Positions 45,058 through 54,383 of a DNA stretch of 57,409 bases are shown in pieces. Positions within the stretch are counted from its first letter, which is position 1, and each line of letters begins with the position of its first letter. The position numbers and the translations under genes are program-made. This DNA comes from Polyangiaceae bacterium (GTDB taxonomy: Bacteria; Myxococcota_A; Polyangia; Polyangiales; Polyangiaceae): assembly GCA_020846005.1 (NCBI GenBank), contig JADLEQ010000052.1, forward strand, positions 1 through 57,409, given 5' to 3'. The notes beneath the pieces were generated by a model. The model ran no database searches and was not told the origin of the DNA. It saw only the letters and a list, made by a program, of their open reading frames with translations.

Positions 45058-46988
45058 CTCGCGCTCGCGTGCGGCTTGCGGCCGAGCCGCACCAGGGGCG
45101 CGCTCGGCGGTGCGGCGCGCGCCGCCGGCAGGACCCCGGCGGGGAGCTCCGCGCGGAACGGGCGCAGCTCGTCGTCCCCGTAGGCCTCGGCGTACGCGCG
45201 CCGCACCCCCAGGCACAGCGGATCGAAGCTGCAGCCCGCGCAGCGCGCGGCCTTGTGGAACTGCTCGTCCCAGTCCGCCGAGCGGAACACCTGACCCAGG
45301 ACCTCGCGATAGTAGCGGAGGTCGCCGTCCAGCAGACACGGGGGATACCCCCCTTGACCGATGAGCCCGCCGAAGCCGATCCCGTGCTCCAGGCAGGTGT
45401 CGAGCGCCTCGCGGAAGAAGGGCTTGATCTCCGCGAAGGTGGGGATCACCCACGGGTACGTGAGGTCGCTGATACCCTGGGCGATCGCGAAGCACACGCT
45501 GAGCGACGCCTCGGCGACGGGGAACCGCTCGGCGAGGTAGCTCGCCATCCGCGGGAGCGCCTGGTAGTTCTCCTTGGTGATGACATGCGCGATCTGGGTC
45601 TCCACGCCGAGCCGGCGGAGCACCTCGATCCCGCGCTCCGTCCGCCCGAAGGCGCCAGGCAGCCGGGTGATGCGGTCGGACACCGCCGGATCGGCGCTGT
45701 GGAGGGAGACGGTCGCCTTGGTGAGCCCCGCCGCGACGAGCTCGGCGGCGTAGGCGTCGTCCGCCAGGCGAACGCCGTTCGTCTGTAGCTCGATCGTGCG
45801 GAAGCCGAGCGCCCGCGCGTGGCCGACCAGCCTCGGCAGCTCCGGGTGGAGGGTGGGCTCCCCGCCGGAGAGGACGGCGTGATCCGCGCCCCCCGCGCGG
45901 AGCGTCGCGAGCGCGCCCTCCAGCTCGCCGGCATCGAAATCCGGGACGGTGCGATCCACGAAGCAGAACGCGCAGCTCATGTTGCAGTGCCCGTTGATGC
46001 GCACGAGCGCGCGCTGCGCGGCCGCGGGCGCCTCGTTGGCGAACGCCGAGACGTGCTTGAACTCGCGATCGTCCAGCCGGTTGAGCGAGCGCAGGCGCCA
46101 CGCCGACGACACCTCGAGCGGGACGGGTCGGAGGCCCTCCTCGCCCCAGGTCTCCACGAGCTCCGGCTCGAGGCCTCGGCACGAGCCCTGGAGCGAGCAC
46201 TCGGCGCAGGCGGCCACGCGCCGGAGCGGCTCGCCCCGGCCGCGGAAGAAGGCGAAGCGATCGTGGAACACGGTGCCGAAGCGATCGAGCACGCGGGGCG
46301 CCGCGCACGCCGGCACGCCGCGCCGGGTGGCGAAGCCGACCTCGAGCCCGGCGCGCGCCGCCCGCTCGAAGGCCGCCGCCGCGAGCGCGCTCGCCTCGAC
46401 GGGAGAGAGCAGCGCGCGTCGCGCCCCTCTCGGCACGCGCGCGATCTCCGGCAACGCGAGCAGGACGCCCCGCGCCGGCAGCTGGCGTCCGCGCGCGGCG
46501 AGCCACTCGACGACTGCGAGCACGTCCGCGCGGTTGGCGCGCAGGCACGGCACGCCGACGTACACGTCGCGCCCGGCCGTCGCCGTCGACTCGAGGGCCG
46601 CGCAGGCGGCCTGGAGCTCGCTGCCGTCGCGCAGCACCGCGCGGTGCACCTCTTCGCGGAGCCCGCCCAGGTAGGCGAACACGCGATCGAACCCACCCTC
46701 CTCGAGCGCGCGCCGGCGCTCGGGGGCCGCCAGATCCCCGGCCGCGAGCTCGACGCCCAAGCTCGCGACGCCACGCTCGCGACATCGCCTCGCGAGCGCG
46801 GGCACGTCGGGGTGGTCGAGCGGCGCGCCGCCCGCGAACACTACGCGCCGGCACCGCTCGGGATCGAGCGCCTCGACACGCTCACGCAGCTCCTCGCCGG
46901 ACGCGGGCCTGCGTTCGCTCACCCGGGTCGCGAAGCGCAGCTCCAGGCGATCGTGCTCGAACGCGATCAGACGCTCTTCGAACACCAC
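45054..46988 (-). CDS. Radical SAM protein with degenerate N-terminal copy
   Basis: 644 residues from a GTG. The second half (about 325-610) is an intact radical SAM unit: CNMSCAFC (C335, C339, C342), LSGGEPTLHP, GYPPC (C551) and CAGCSFDPLCLG (C583, C586, C592). The first half (about 1-285) is a decayed copy: no CX3CX2C, GGAP in place of GGEP (53-56), but GVPAC (C228) and CAECSLQGSCRG (C261, C264, C270) are retained. The distance from C228 to C261 is 33 residues, as in the other copies. So the N-terminal copy probably lost SAM cleavage yet kept its auxiliary cluster. The stop overlaps the fusion gene start (GTGA). Divergent from the MoaD-like gene. Confidence 0.9.
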   Translation of the reverse strand: MVFEERLIAFEHDRLELRFATRVSERRPASGEELRERVEALDPERCRRVVFAGGAPLDHPDVPALARRCRERGVASLGVELAAGDLAAPERRRALEEGGFDRVFAYLGGLREEVHRAVLRDGSELQAACAALESTATAGRDVYVGVPCLRANRADVLAVVEWLAARGRQLPARGVLLALPEIARVPRGARRALLSPVEASALAAAAFERAARAGLEVGFATRRGVPACAAPRVLDRFGTVFHDRFAFFRGRGEPLRRVAACAECSLQGSCRGLEPELVETWGEEGLRPVPLEVSSAWRLRSLNRLDDREFKHVSAFANEAPAAAQRALVRINGHCNMSCAFCFVDRTVPDFDAGELEGALATLRAGGADHAVLSGGEPTLHPELPRLVGHARALGFRTIELQTNGVRLADDAYAAELVAAGLTKATVSLHSADPAVSDRITRLPGAFGRTERGIEVLRRLGVETQIAHVITKENYQALPRMASYLAERFPVAEASLSVCFAIAQGISDLTYPWVIPTFAEIKPFFREALDTCLEHGIGFGGLIGQGGYPPCLLDGDLRYYREVLGQVFRSADWDEQFHKAARCAGCSFDPLCLGVRRAYAEAYGDDELRPFRAELPAGVLPAARAAPPSAPLVRLGRKPHASAR

Positions 46989-47010
46989 AGGAACCTAGCG
47001 CCCGCACCAC

Positions 47011-47024
47011 GGAGTGACAACTCC
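47011..47024. promoter_or_regulatory. Small inverted repeat in the divergent radical SAM / MoaD-like intergenic region
   Basis: GGAGT-GACA-ACTCC, a 5-bp perfect dyad, lies 22 bp from the minus-strand radical SAM start and 77 bp from the MoaD-like start. It could be an operator, but a dyad of this size may arise by chance. Confidence 0.2.
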
Positions 47025-47100
47025 CCCACACGGCGCCCGAGGTTCTCCGGGCTCGACTGCGCGGGTGGCGAGGCTCGGCGGAGGCAGGTATCTCCGGGGT

Positions 47101-47379
47101 GTGGCACGGCTCGAGATCACGCGGCACCTGCACGCGTTCTTCCCGCAGCTCCCGGAGCGCGAGGTCGAGCTCGAGGCGGGGACGGTCGCCGAGGCCGTCG
47201 GCGCGCTCGAGCGCCTCGCGCCCGGCATCGGGTTCTACCTGTGCGACGAGCGCGGCGCGCTCCGTCGTCACGTCAACGTGTTCGTCGACGAGCACATGGT
47301 CCGGGACCGAAAGCGCCTGAGCGATCCGCTCGGGCCGGCGTCTCGGGTGTTCATCGTGCAGTCACTCAGCGGAGGCTAG
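47101..47379 (+). CDS. MoaD/ThiS-family small protein with C-terminal Gly-Gly
   Basis: 92 residues from GTG 47101. It has the beta-grasp length and ends in SLSGG, the diglycine tail that is adenylated and thiolated in sulfur-carrier proteins such as ThiS and MoaD. LEITRHLHAFFPQ, VELEAGTVAEAVGALER and the central VNVFVDEHMV fit the family. Two bases after its stop begins an Asp-box propeller gene, a pairing that I have seen in other genomes. Both lie inside the radical SAM locus on the opposite strand. Its partner E1-like enzyme and sulfur acceptor are not in the window. Confidence 0.82.
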   Translation: MARLEITRHLHAFFPQLPEREVELEAGTVAEAVGALERLAPGIGFYLCDERGALRRHVNVFVDEHMVRDRKRLSDPLGPASRVFIVQSLSGG

Positions 47380-47381
47380 CG

Positions 47382-48560
47382 ATGTCGGGTCGGATTTGGG
47401 TCGGGACGCGCAAGGGGACGTTCGTGGTGGAGAAGGCAGGCGGTGCGTGGAGGCCGCGCCTCGTCGGGCACGCCGGCACGGGCGTGAACTACGTCGCGCG
47501 GGATCCGTTCACGGGTCGAGTCTGGGCGCTCCTCGGCCACGGCCACTGGGGCGCGAAGCTCTCGATCTCGGAGGACGGCGGCGCCACCTGGCGCGACGCG
47601 CCCTCGCAGGTGAAGTACCCCGAGGGCGCGCGGTACATCGCGCAGGACATGTACGAGGACGCCGCGTCCGAGTTCGGCGTCGGGTGGCGGATCAGCACCA
47701 AGCCGGCCACGCTCCAGAAGCTCTGGATGATCGCCTTCGGCCCGAGCGGCGCGGTCTACGTGGGGACGATCCCGGGCGGCCTCTTCGTGAGCCGCGACGG
47801 CGGCGACACCTTCGAGCTGAACCGGCCGCTCTGGAGCCACGAGTCGCGCGGCGGAGATCTCTTCGGCGACGGCGAGGTGACCACCGAGACGAAGTGGTTC
47901 GGCACCCCCGCCAGCGAGGGCGGAGACTTCGCTCCCGGGATCCACAGCATCGCTGTCCACCCTCGTGACCCCGCGCGCCTGCTGGTCGCGGTGTCCACCG
48001 CCGGCGTGATCGAGACGACGGACGGCGGCGAGACGTGGCGCAGCCGCAACCGCGGGATGACGATGGAGCACACCCCGGAGCCAGAAGCCGAGTGGGGCCA
48101 CGACACCCACTACATCGACGTGTGCGCGGCGCAGCCCGAGCGGGTGTGGCAGCAGAACCACGTGGGAGTGTTCCACAGCAGCGACGGCGCGCAGAGCTGG
48201 AAGAAGGTCTCCGCGCCCGCCCAGGGCGTGCACTTCGGCTTCCCCGTCGCCGCCGACGAGACGGATGGCCGGAGGGCCTGGCTCCTCCCGGGCAAGAGCG
48301 ACCAGCAGCGGATGACGCTGGACGGCGCGCTGTTCGTCGCGCGGACCGAGGACGGTGGGGAGTCGTGGACGCAGCTTCGCCGCGGCCTGCCGCAAGAGAA
48401 CGCGTACGACGTGGTCTACCGCCACGCGCTCGCCTCGCGCGGCGGCACGGTCGCGTTCGGCAGCACGACCGGCAACCTCTACCTGAGCGAGGACCGAGGG
48501 GACTCGTGGGGCGCCGTGGCGCATCATCTGCCGCCGATCTACTCGGTGCGGATGGACTGA
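47382..48560 (+). CDS. Asp-box (BNR/sialidase-type) beta-propeller protein
   Basis: 392 residues. At least six Asp-box motifs of form S-x-D-x-G-x-T-W are visible: SEDGGATW, SRDGGDTF, TTDGGETW, SSDGAQSW, TEDGGESW and SEDRGDSW, which define a sialidase/VPS10-like propeller. It starts with MSGRIWVGTRKGTF and has no signal peptide, so it is likely cytoplasmic. The Arg triad of true sialidases was not identified, so the name does not imply sialidase activity. It starts 2 bp after the MoaD-like stop; both form a tight unit. Confidence 0.82.
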   Translation: MSGRIWVGTRKGTFVVEKAGGAWRPRLVGHAGTGVNYVARDPFTGRVWALLGHGHWGAKLSISEDGGATWRDAPSQVKYPEGARYIAQDMYEDAASEFGVGWRISTKPATLQKLWMIAFGPSGAVYVGTIPGGLFVSRDGGDTFELNRPLWSHESRGGDLFGDGEVTTETKWFGTPASEGGDFAPGIHSIAVHPRDPARLLVAVSTAGVIETTDGGETWRSRNRGMTMEHTPEPEAEWGHDTHYIDVCAAQPERVWQQNHVGVFHSSDGAQSWKKVSAPAQGVHFGFPVAADETDGRRAWLLPGKSDQQRMTLDGALFVARTEDGGESWTQLRRGLPQENAYDVVYRHALASRGGTVAFGSTTGNLYLSEDRGDSWGAVAHHLPPIYSVRMD

Positions 48561-48594
48561 CGCTCGCGACGCACTCGGCGCCAGGCGCGCTGGC

Positions 48595-49854
48595 TCAGCG
48601 CCGGTCGCGGTGGGCGAGCGCGGCCTCGGCGAGCGGGCGGAGCGCGGTGTCCCCGAGCTCGGCGAGGTAGGCCGCCCACACGCCGGTGCACCGACCCCGC
48701 TCCGCGCAGCGCGCGCACGCCGGCGCGTACGCCTTGCCGGCCTCCACCGTCTCGCCCGGGGCGTTCTCGAGCTCGTCGGAGGCGTCGCGCACGTCAGGCT
48801 CGAGCAGGCACAGCGGGAGCCCGCAGCGCGACGGCACGTGGGCGGCGAGCCCCGCCGCCCGCGCCGCGCGGAGCGCCGCGCTCGTCACCTCGCCGAGCTC
48901 GCCGAGCGGCGGCCACAGCTCGGGGCGGGCCGCGGCGTCGCCGACGGGTGCGACCGGGCTGAGCACGACCCGCTCGAGGCCGGGGAATCGACGGCGGAGG
49001 TCGCCGACGAGCGCGGGGACCTCGCGCGCGTTCCATCGGGTGATCACCACGATGAGCTGGCAGCGGAGGCCCGCGGCGAGCACGTTGCGGATGCCCTGCG
49101 CCGTGCGATCGAGCAGGTGACGCTTGCCGACCAGGCGCTCGAACGTCTCCTCGCTCGTGGTGTGGAACGACACCTCGACCTCGTTCATCCCGGCGGCGGT
49201 GAGCCGCGCGACGACCTCGGGCGAGGCGAACGAGGTGCCGTTCGTCTGCACACGACGGTGCTCGTAACCGAGCGAGCGCGCCAGCTCGAGGTAGCGCGGG
49301 AGCCGGGGCTCCAGGGTGGGCTCGCGGCCGGTGAAGAGGACGGCGCGGCACCCGGTGGCGGCCTCGGCCCGGAGGAGCGCCTCGACACCCGCCGGATCCA
49401 CGAGGAGCGTCTCCGAGTCGGCCGGCGTGTTGCAGAACGCGCACGCCTCGTTGCACTCCCGGTTGATGCGCAGCTCGAGCGCGCGCCGCGGGTTGCCGAT
49501 CTCGCGGCCCGAGAAGGTGAGCACCTCGGCGAGCTCGGCGTCGGACAGCTCGGCCTCGCGGGCGGCGAGCGCTGCGGCGAGCGCGCGCGTGACGCGGGCG
49601 GCCTCGGCCGAGTCCACGCCGGCCTCGGCGTAGTAGGAGACGTTCAGGTGGGTGGTCGCGGCGAGGCACTCGGCCCCCGGCACGCGCCGCTCGCAGAAGA
49701 CGACGAGGCGGCGGCCGGCTGCGTCCGTCAGCACGACATCGACGGCGGCGCGCACGCGATCCGCCTGCACGCCCACGACGCGGTAGGGCGCGGTGGCCGC
49801 CGAGGCTCGCTCCCCCAGGTAGTGGCGCTCGAAGGCGCGGGCGTCGTAGGCCAC
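48595..49854 (-). CDS. Radical SAM protein with twitch-like auxiliary cluster motif
   Basis: 419 residues. Residues 1-125 form an unassigned N-terminal domain. The radical SAM unit has CNEACAFC (C134, C138, C141), a variant TGREPT in place of GGEPT (175-180), GLPLC (C349) and CARCAERGRCTG (C380, C383, C389). The spacing from C134 to C349 is 215 residues and from C349 to C380 is 31, matching the two large double proteins of the locus. Ending GVWAAYLAELGDTALRPL is also shared (GVRRAYAEAYGDDELRPF in the 644-residue protein). It starts 30 bp after the DUF483-type radical SAM gene and forms the end of that operon. Substrate unknown. Confidence 0.88.
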   Translation of the reverse strand: MAYDARAFERHYLGERASAATAPYRVVGVQADRVRAAVDVVLTDAAGRRLVVFCERRVPGAECLAATTHLNVSYYAEAGVDSAEAARVTRALAAALAAREAELSDAELAEVLTFSGREIGNPRRALELRINRECNEACAFCNTPADSETLLVDPAGVEALLRAEAATGCRAVLFTGREPTLEPRLPRYLELARSLGYEHRRVQTNGTSFASPEVVARLTAAGMNEVEVSFHTTSEETFERLVGKRHLLDRTAQGIRNVLAAGLRCQLIVVITRWNAREVPALVGDLRRRFPGLERVVLSPVAPVGDAAARPELWPPLGELGEVTSAALRAARAAGLAAHVPSRCGLPLCLLEPDVRDASDELENAPGETVEAGKAYAPACARCAERGRCTGVWAAYLAELGDTALRPLAEAALAHRDRR

Positions 49855-49884
49855 GCTGGCTCCGTAGCACGCGCGCGCCGGTGG

Positions 49885-52800
49885 TCAGGCGCTCGAGAAC
49901 CCGCGCCCGAGCCCGAGGCGCGGCTCGCGGCGCCGCAGCGCCACGCGAAGCTGGCCGCGCTCGAGGACGGTGAGCGCGTCGTCGTCCAGGACGAGCGTGT
50001 CGCCCGAGGCGATCGCGCTCGCCAGCCGCGCGAGCGCCGGGGAGGCCCGCGGCGGGATCTCGACGCCGGCGTAGCGCACCGTCCACGCCGCGTCCGTGCG
50101 CTCGGCTCGCCCCTCGAACCGAACCAGCTCGCCATGAGAGAAGTAGAGGATCGGTCGCTCGAGGAACGCCTCCACCGAGGCGCGGTCCGCCCGCGTCGAC
50201 GCCAGCGCGTTCCACGCGGCGCTCCCCCAGCGCCGGGCCGCCGCGCAGTCCCACCGGCACGGGAAGAAGGGCACCAGCGCGAGCTCGAAGCCGTTCAGCG
50301 TCCAGGGGCACGACGCGCCCTGCGAGGTCCGCGACTCGACGAGGTACCGGTTCAGCGTGTTGTCGTCGCGCGAGCCCTGGCTCGCGAACGCCTCCACGCA
50401 GCAGCCCGGGTACCCGAGGAGCCGGCCGAGCTCACGCGCCGCCCGCGACGGATCCTCCTCCGCTTGCAGGCGCGCGAGCGCGTCCGCCTCCTCGCGCGAC
50501 CGCGCGACGTACAGCTCCACGCGCGGCTCACCCTCGTCCCGCCGGTCCACCCAGCGATCGTGCGCCGCGACGTGCACGCGGCGCTCGCGCTCCACCACGA
50601 CCCAGCCTGCGAGCGCTGCCCGCACCTGCGGCAGCTCGCGCGGCTCCACGGTGAGGAACGCAGCGGGCCGGATCCCGGCGCGCAGCGCGGCGAGCTCGAC
50701 GCGCCCCACCTCCGGGGGGGCGACGACGCGCGCCGGCGGCCCCGCCGGCAGCTCGCCGGCGAGTCCGAAGCGCGCCAGCGAGCTCGGGTCGCGGCTCGCG
50801 ACGCGCTCGGCCAGTCGCAGCTCCTCGGGCAGCGGCGCCGGGCGAGCGAGCGAGAGCGCGTCACGCGCGAGCGGCGCCACGCGAGCCGCGTCGGGGACCG
50901 CGCGGCCCTTCGCGGGGCGCCACGTCGGGAGCGGCCCGGCGACGCGCGTGGGGACCTCTGCCACGCGGGGCGGCGCGCCCGTCGAGTCGCGCCACTCCAG
51001 CCGCTCCGTGTCCCCGGCGCTCCACCGGATCTCCACGCCGCCGAGCCGGAGCCGCGCCTCCGCCCGAGGTACCCCATGGGGGGAGGCCAGCAGGGCGAGC
51101 CGCCGATCGCCGGTCGCCTCCAGCTCCAGGCGGAGGCCCCCAGGGACGGCGGCGGCGCCCGCGAGCCGCCACCCCACCGCCAAGGACCCCGCGAGCGCGA
51201 GCGCCTCCCAGACGACCCGCTCGAGCGAGCGGACCGGCGCGCCCGGGACGCCCCGGAGCTCGATCTCGCCCGAGCGCAGCGGCTCCCGCCCGGCGGCGGC
51301 CACGATCCGCTGCCACGTGCGCAGGGCCGCCCAGCGGAACCCGATCGTCGCGCCCGGGAACGCCGCGAGCGCTGCCAGCGGCGGGGGGACCTCGCAGAGC
51401 ACCTCACGCCCGGCGACGGACGGCTCGGCGAGCACGTCGGCGGCCACGCGGGGCGGGAGCGCCAGCACGACGCCGGCCCGGGGCGCCACGCGGAGCCGCC
51501 TCTCGAGCAGCGCGAGGCCGTCGCCCGCGAGCAGCTCGGCCGTCGCGAGCGGCCCGTCGTCGCCGCCCACCACGAGGGGGCTCTCGGTCGTCCTCGCCGG
51601 GGTCGCGTGGGATCTCCGCGCGTCGATCCGCCGCAGCACCTCGGTCTCGCCCAACCGCCGCGCGTCGCCGGCCTCGCTCACCGCGTCGAGCAGGGCCTCG
51701 AACAGGGCCGGCTCCTCCCCCGGGGGGAGCCGGTCCGCGAGGTCGGTGGCGAGCCGGGCGAAGTGCGCCGTCTCCGCGTGCAGGAACCGCCAGGGCCTCG
51801 ACGGCAGATAGCCGAACCGGGCGGAGGGGTCGTCGCGCGGATCCTCGAAGGTGTCCGCCAGCAGGCCGTCGCGCTCGGCGAGGTAGTAGAGCGCGTTGTC
51901 TTCGTACAGGCGCGCGCGAGAGAGCAGGAGCCTCCCGCGGAGCTCGTAGAACCTCGTCGCGACGACCGCGGCGTGATTGGCGCGCAGGTCGGCGAGGGTC
52001 GTCCACGGCGTGAAGAGCACGAACCCGAACGCTGCGTGCGACAGCGTGAAGCGCCCCGGGTACGCGCCCTGGAGCTCGCGCAGCGTTGCCAGGAGCTCGA
52101 GGTTGGTCTCCGCGCGGATCCCCTTGTTGAAGCGATCGAGCTCGGGCTGGCTGAAGCTCTCGATCCCGACGAGGTAGGGGGCGAGGGTGATACCGGTGCG
52201 CTCCGCCGCCTCGAGCGCGCGCTCGACGCGGCCGCGCCCCCGGAGGAACCAGTCCGCGCGCGTCTCGAGCAGCAGCGTGAGCGGCGCGCTCCCCTGCGCC
52301 GCGAGGCCGCGCACCAGCTCCTCGAGGTACACGAACGGGTTCTGGTCCTTCAGCACGAAGCGGCGATCGGCGCCCGCGCCGACCACGAGCTCGCGCGCCT
52401 GGGCGAGCAGGCTCGCGACCAGCTCACGCGCCGCTCGTGCCTCGTGGTGGTTCCCCGTCGCGCAGAAGGCGCAGCCCCGCCCGTACCCCGCCGGGAGGTG
52501 CACGCCCGCGTAGAGCGGGTTGTCTCGGGCGTCCGCCTGATAGGGGCATCCCGTAGCTCCTTGCAGGACGAGCACCCGCGATCGCGAGCGCGCCGCGCCG
52601 AGGCGCAGCGGGGGTTCGGCGGCGACGGGGGTGCCCTCCGCGGGCGCGAGCCGCTCCACGAGCCGGCCGGGGGCGAGCACCTCGTCCGCGGGCGGCTCGT
52701 GGACGGGGTGCTCCCCGGCACAGAGCAGGAACCGCTGACCAGGTCGCGCCGCGCGCAGGCGCTCCACCACGCCCGGATCGAAGAAGCGCCCGAACACCAC

Positions 52801-52998
52801 CACGTCGAAGTCCGCCAGCGCGGCCTCGAGCTCGGCGGCGGCAGCCTCGCCGGTCGCGGCCGCCTCGATCACGGCCTCGACCTGCCGGCACCCGACGCCG
52901 CGCGCGCGCAGCGCGGCGCCGAGGCGCGCCAGATCGTCGTCCTCGAGGAACGACCGATCGGCGTGGCTGTGCAGGACGAGCAGCGCGACCCGGGGCAT
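49885..52998 (-). CDS. Radical SAM protein with atypical CX24CX2C motif and C-terminal DUF483-like domain
   Basis: 1037 residues from ATG 52998; a GTG at 53211 in the same frame overlaps the upstream lipase stop and would add 71 mostly Pro/Arg residues, so the start is open. Residues 1-125 are a Rossmann-like, B12-binding-type domain without DxHxxG. The radical SAM core has C151, C176 and C179 (GCPY then GCAFC), that is CX24CX2C instead of CX3CX2C, with VGIESFSQPELDRFNKG typical of B12-type radical SAM enzymes. The middle (about 450-700) is unassigned. Residues about 790-990 resemble DUF483: LLGYPGCCVEAF (C866, C867), SCPW (C897) and PCRWDC (C914, C918). Function unknown. Next gene after 30 bp. 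Confidence 0.85.
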   Translation of the reverse strand: MPRVALLVLHSHADRSFLEDDDLARLGAALRARGVGCRQVEAVIEAAATGEAAAAELEAALADFDVVVFGRFFDPGVVERLRAARPGQRFLLCAGEHPVHEPPADEVLAPGRLVERLAPAEGTPVAAEPPLRLGAARSRSRVLVLQGATGCPYQADARDNPLYAGVHLPAGYGRGCAFCATGNHHEARAARELVASLLAQARELVVGAGADRRFVLKDQNPFVYLEELVRGLAAQGSAPLTLLLETRADWFLRGRGRVERALEAAERTGITLAPYLVGIESFSQPELDRFNKGIRAETNLELLATLRELQGAYPGRFTLSHAAFGFVLFTPWTTLADLRANHAAVVATRFYELRGRLLLSRARLYEDNALYYLAERDGLLADTFEDPRDDPSARFGYLPSRPWRFLHAETAHFARLATDLADRLPPGEEPALFEALLDAVSEAGDARRLGETEVLRRIDARRSHATPARTTESPLVVGGDDGPLATAELLAGDGLALLERRLRVAPRAGVVLALPPRVAADVLAEPSVAGREVLCEVPPPLAALAAFPGATIGFRWAALRTWQRIVAAAGREPLRSGEIELRGVPGAPVRSLERVVWEALALAGSLAVGWRLAGAAAVPGGLRLELEATGDRRLALLASPHGVPRAEARLRLGGVEIRWSAGDTERLEWRDSTGAPPRVAEVPTRVAGPLPTWRPAKGRAVPDAARVAPLARDALSLARPAPLPEELRLAERVASRDPSSLARFGLAGELPAGPPARVVAPPEVGRVELAALRAGIRPAAFLTVEPRELPQVRAALAGWVVVERERRVHVAAHDRWVDRRDEGEPRVELYVARSREEADALARLQAEEDPSRAARELGRLLGYPGCCVEAFASQGSRDDNTLNRYLVESRTSQGASCPWTLNGFELALVPFFPCRWDCAAARRWGSAAWNALASTRADRASVEAFLERPILYFSHGELVRFEGRAERTDAAWTVRYAGVEIPPRASPALARLASAIASGDTLVLDDDALTVLERGQLRVALRRREPRLGLGRGFSSA

Positions 52999-53203
52999 GG
53001 GCGAGGGCGGAGGCGGAGGCGGCGCCACGGAGCATGGAACGGGCGGCGTGGGGGCGCGAGGCGCGGCATCACCGGCGCCCCGGGGCGCGGGCCGCGGGCG
53101 CGGCGGGCGCCGCTCCGGGCGCAGGTCCGCCCTGCCCTCGCCGTCGGCGCCGAGGGCGCGTCGCAGCTCGGTCGAGAGGAGAAGGTCGGTCCCGCGCGCG
53201 GCC

Positions 53204-54376
53204 TCACTCACCGACGGCGTGGACCCACGCCCGGAGATCGTCCATCGGGAAGTTGAAGTCGAGGACGTGCAGCCCGAGGAACCCGGGCGAGAACAGCGCG
53301 GAGTCGAACGGGATCAGCTGCGTCCGCTGGTCGCCTGCCGCCGGGTCGGCGCGCACCTCGAGGTAGCGCGCCCCCTCCGGGCTCGACGAGCAGCCGAGCG
53401 AGTAGTAGCCGGCCAGCATCGCGAATGGCCCGGTGATCTCGGGCGGGAGATCGATCTCGGGGAAGAACAGCGGCTGGACCGCGCTCGTCGGGAAGTACGA
53501 GCCAGCCGCCCGCGCCCGGGCCGCGCTCGGGTCGACCGGGTTGGTGCACGCCGCCTCGAGGCCTGCGCCGACCGTCGCGAAGCGGGCGCCCGGCTCGGGC
53601 GGATACCCCTCGGCGTACGAGCGGTAAGCGACCACGCACCCGCGTTCGTGCCGCTCCCGGCACAGCGGCACCTTGCTGAAGCTGCCGCCCACGCGCGCGC
53701 CGGTGGGCACCACGACGTCGCCGCCCACGAGGAGCGCCAGGCGCAGCCGGGCGAGCAGCGCGTCGTCCGTCTCCACGCGCTCCGCGACGAGCCGCCGGAG
53801 CATCTGGGCGCCTTGGGAGTGCCCGACCAGCACGAACGGCCGCCCCCGCGACCACTGCGCCAGGAAGTGCTCGAACGCGTCGGCCACGTCGGCGTACGCG
53901 ACCTGCAACAGCGGCTCGGCGATCTCGGGCTCCGCGGAGAAGGTCCCGATCGTGACCTGGCGATAGAGCGGCGCGAAGACCCGGCACGCCGACCCGAGGC
54001 GCGCCGCCTGGCTCAGCAGCGGATCGAGCATCGGGCTCGTGTCACCGAAATCGGTGTGCTGATCGGGGACGAAGGAGAGATCCACCGTGGGGTAGACGTA
54101 GAAGCAGTCGACCGGGGCCGAGTCGTCCGGCGCGAAACCGACCGGCGCGAAGGTGTCGTCGGCCCGCCACTCGACGGCGCCGAGCTCGGAGTCGCAGGCG
54201 TCCGGGCCGCGATCGGGGCGACACAGCCACATGGCCTCGTCGCGGTAGATCTCGCTCTCGTACCGCGCGCCCTCCGCGGGGCTCGGCTGCTCCGCGCACC
54301 CCACCGCCAGCAGCGCGCCGGCGAGCGCCGCGAGCCGGCGCGTCGTGTCCGCTGCGCGCGCGCGGTCCGCCCCCAT
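53204..54376 (-). CDS. DUF3089-type alpha/beta-hydrolase lipoprotein (lipase-like)
   Basis: 390 residues from ATG 54376 (a GTG at 54379 is adjacent). Signal peptide with lipobox AVGC (C27). DUF3089 features are CFYVYPTVDLSF at 91-102 and the nucleophile elbow VLVGHSQGAQML (S187). Esterase or lipase activity is likely; substrate unknown. It starts 7 bp after the queD stop, and its own stop lies within 5 bp of the possible GTG start of the radical SAM/DUF483 gene, so a common transcript is likely. Confidence 0.82.
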   Translation of the reverse strand: MGADRARAADTTRRLAALAGALLAVGCAEQPSPAEGARYESEIYRDEAMWLCRPDRGPDACDSELGAVEWRADDTFAPVGFAPDDSAPVDCFYVYPTVDLSFVPDQHTDFGDTSPMLDPLLSQAARLGSACRVFAPLYRQVTIGTFSAEPEIAEPLLQVAYADVADAFEHFLAQWSRGRPFVLVGHSQGAQMLRRLVAERVETDDALLARLRLALLVGGDVVVPTGARVGGSFSKVPLCRERHERGCVVAYRSYAEGYPPEPGARFATVGAGLEAACTNPVDPSAARARAAGSYFPTSAVQPLFFPEIDLPPEITGPFAMLAGYYSLGCSSSPEGARYLEVRADPAAGDQRTQLIPFDSALFSPGFLGLHVLDFNFPMDDLRAWVHAVGE

Positions 54377-54383
54377 CACGACC

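Noticed and set aside
47382..48560. True sialidase activity for the Asp-box protein
   Set aside because: Asp-boxes occur in many propellers; no Arg triad or signal peptide was identified.
48595..52998. Calling either radical SAM gene near queD a QueE
   Set aside because: QueE is about 210-250 residues; these are 419 and 1037 residues with different motifs and extra domains.
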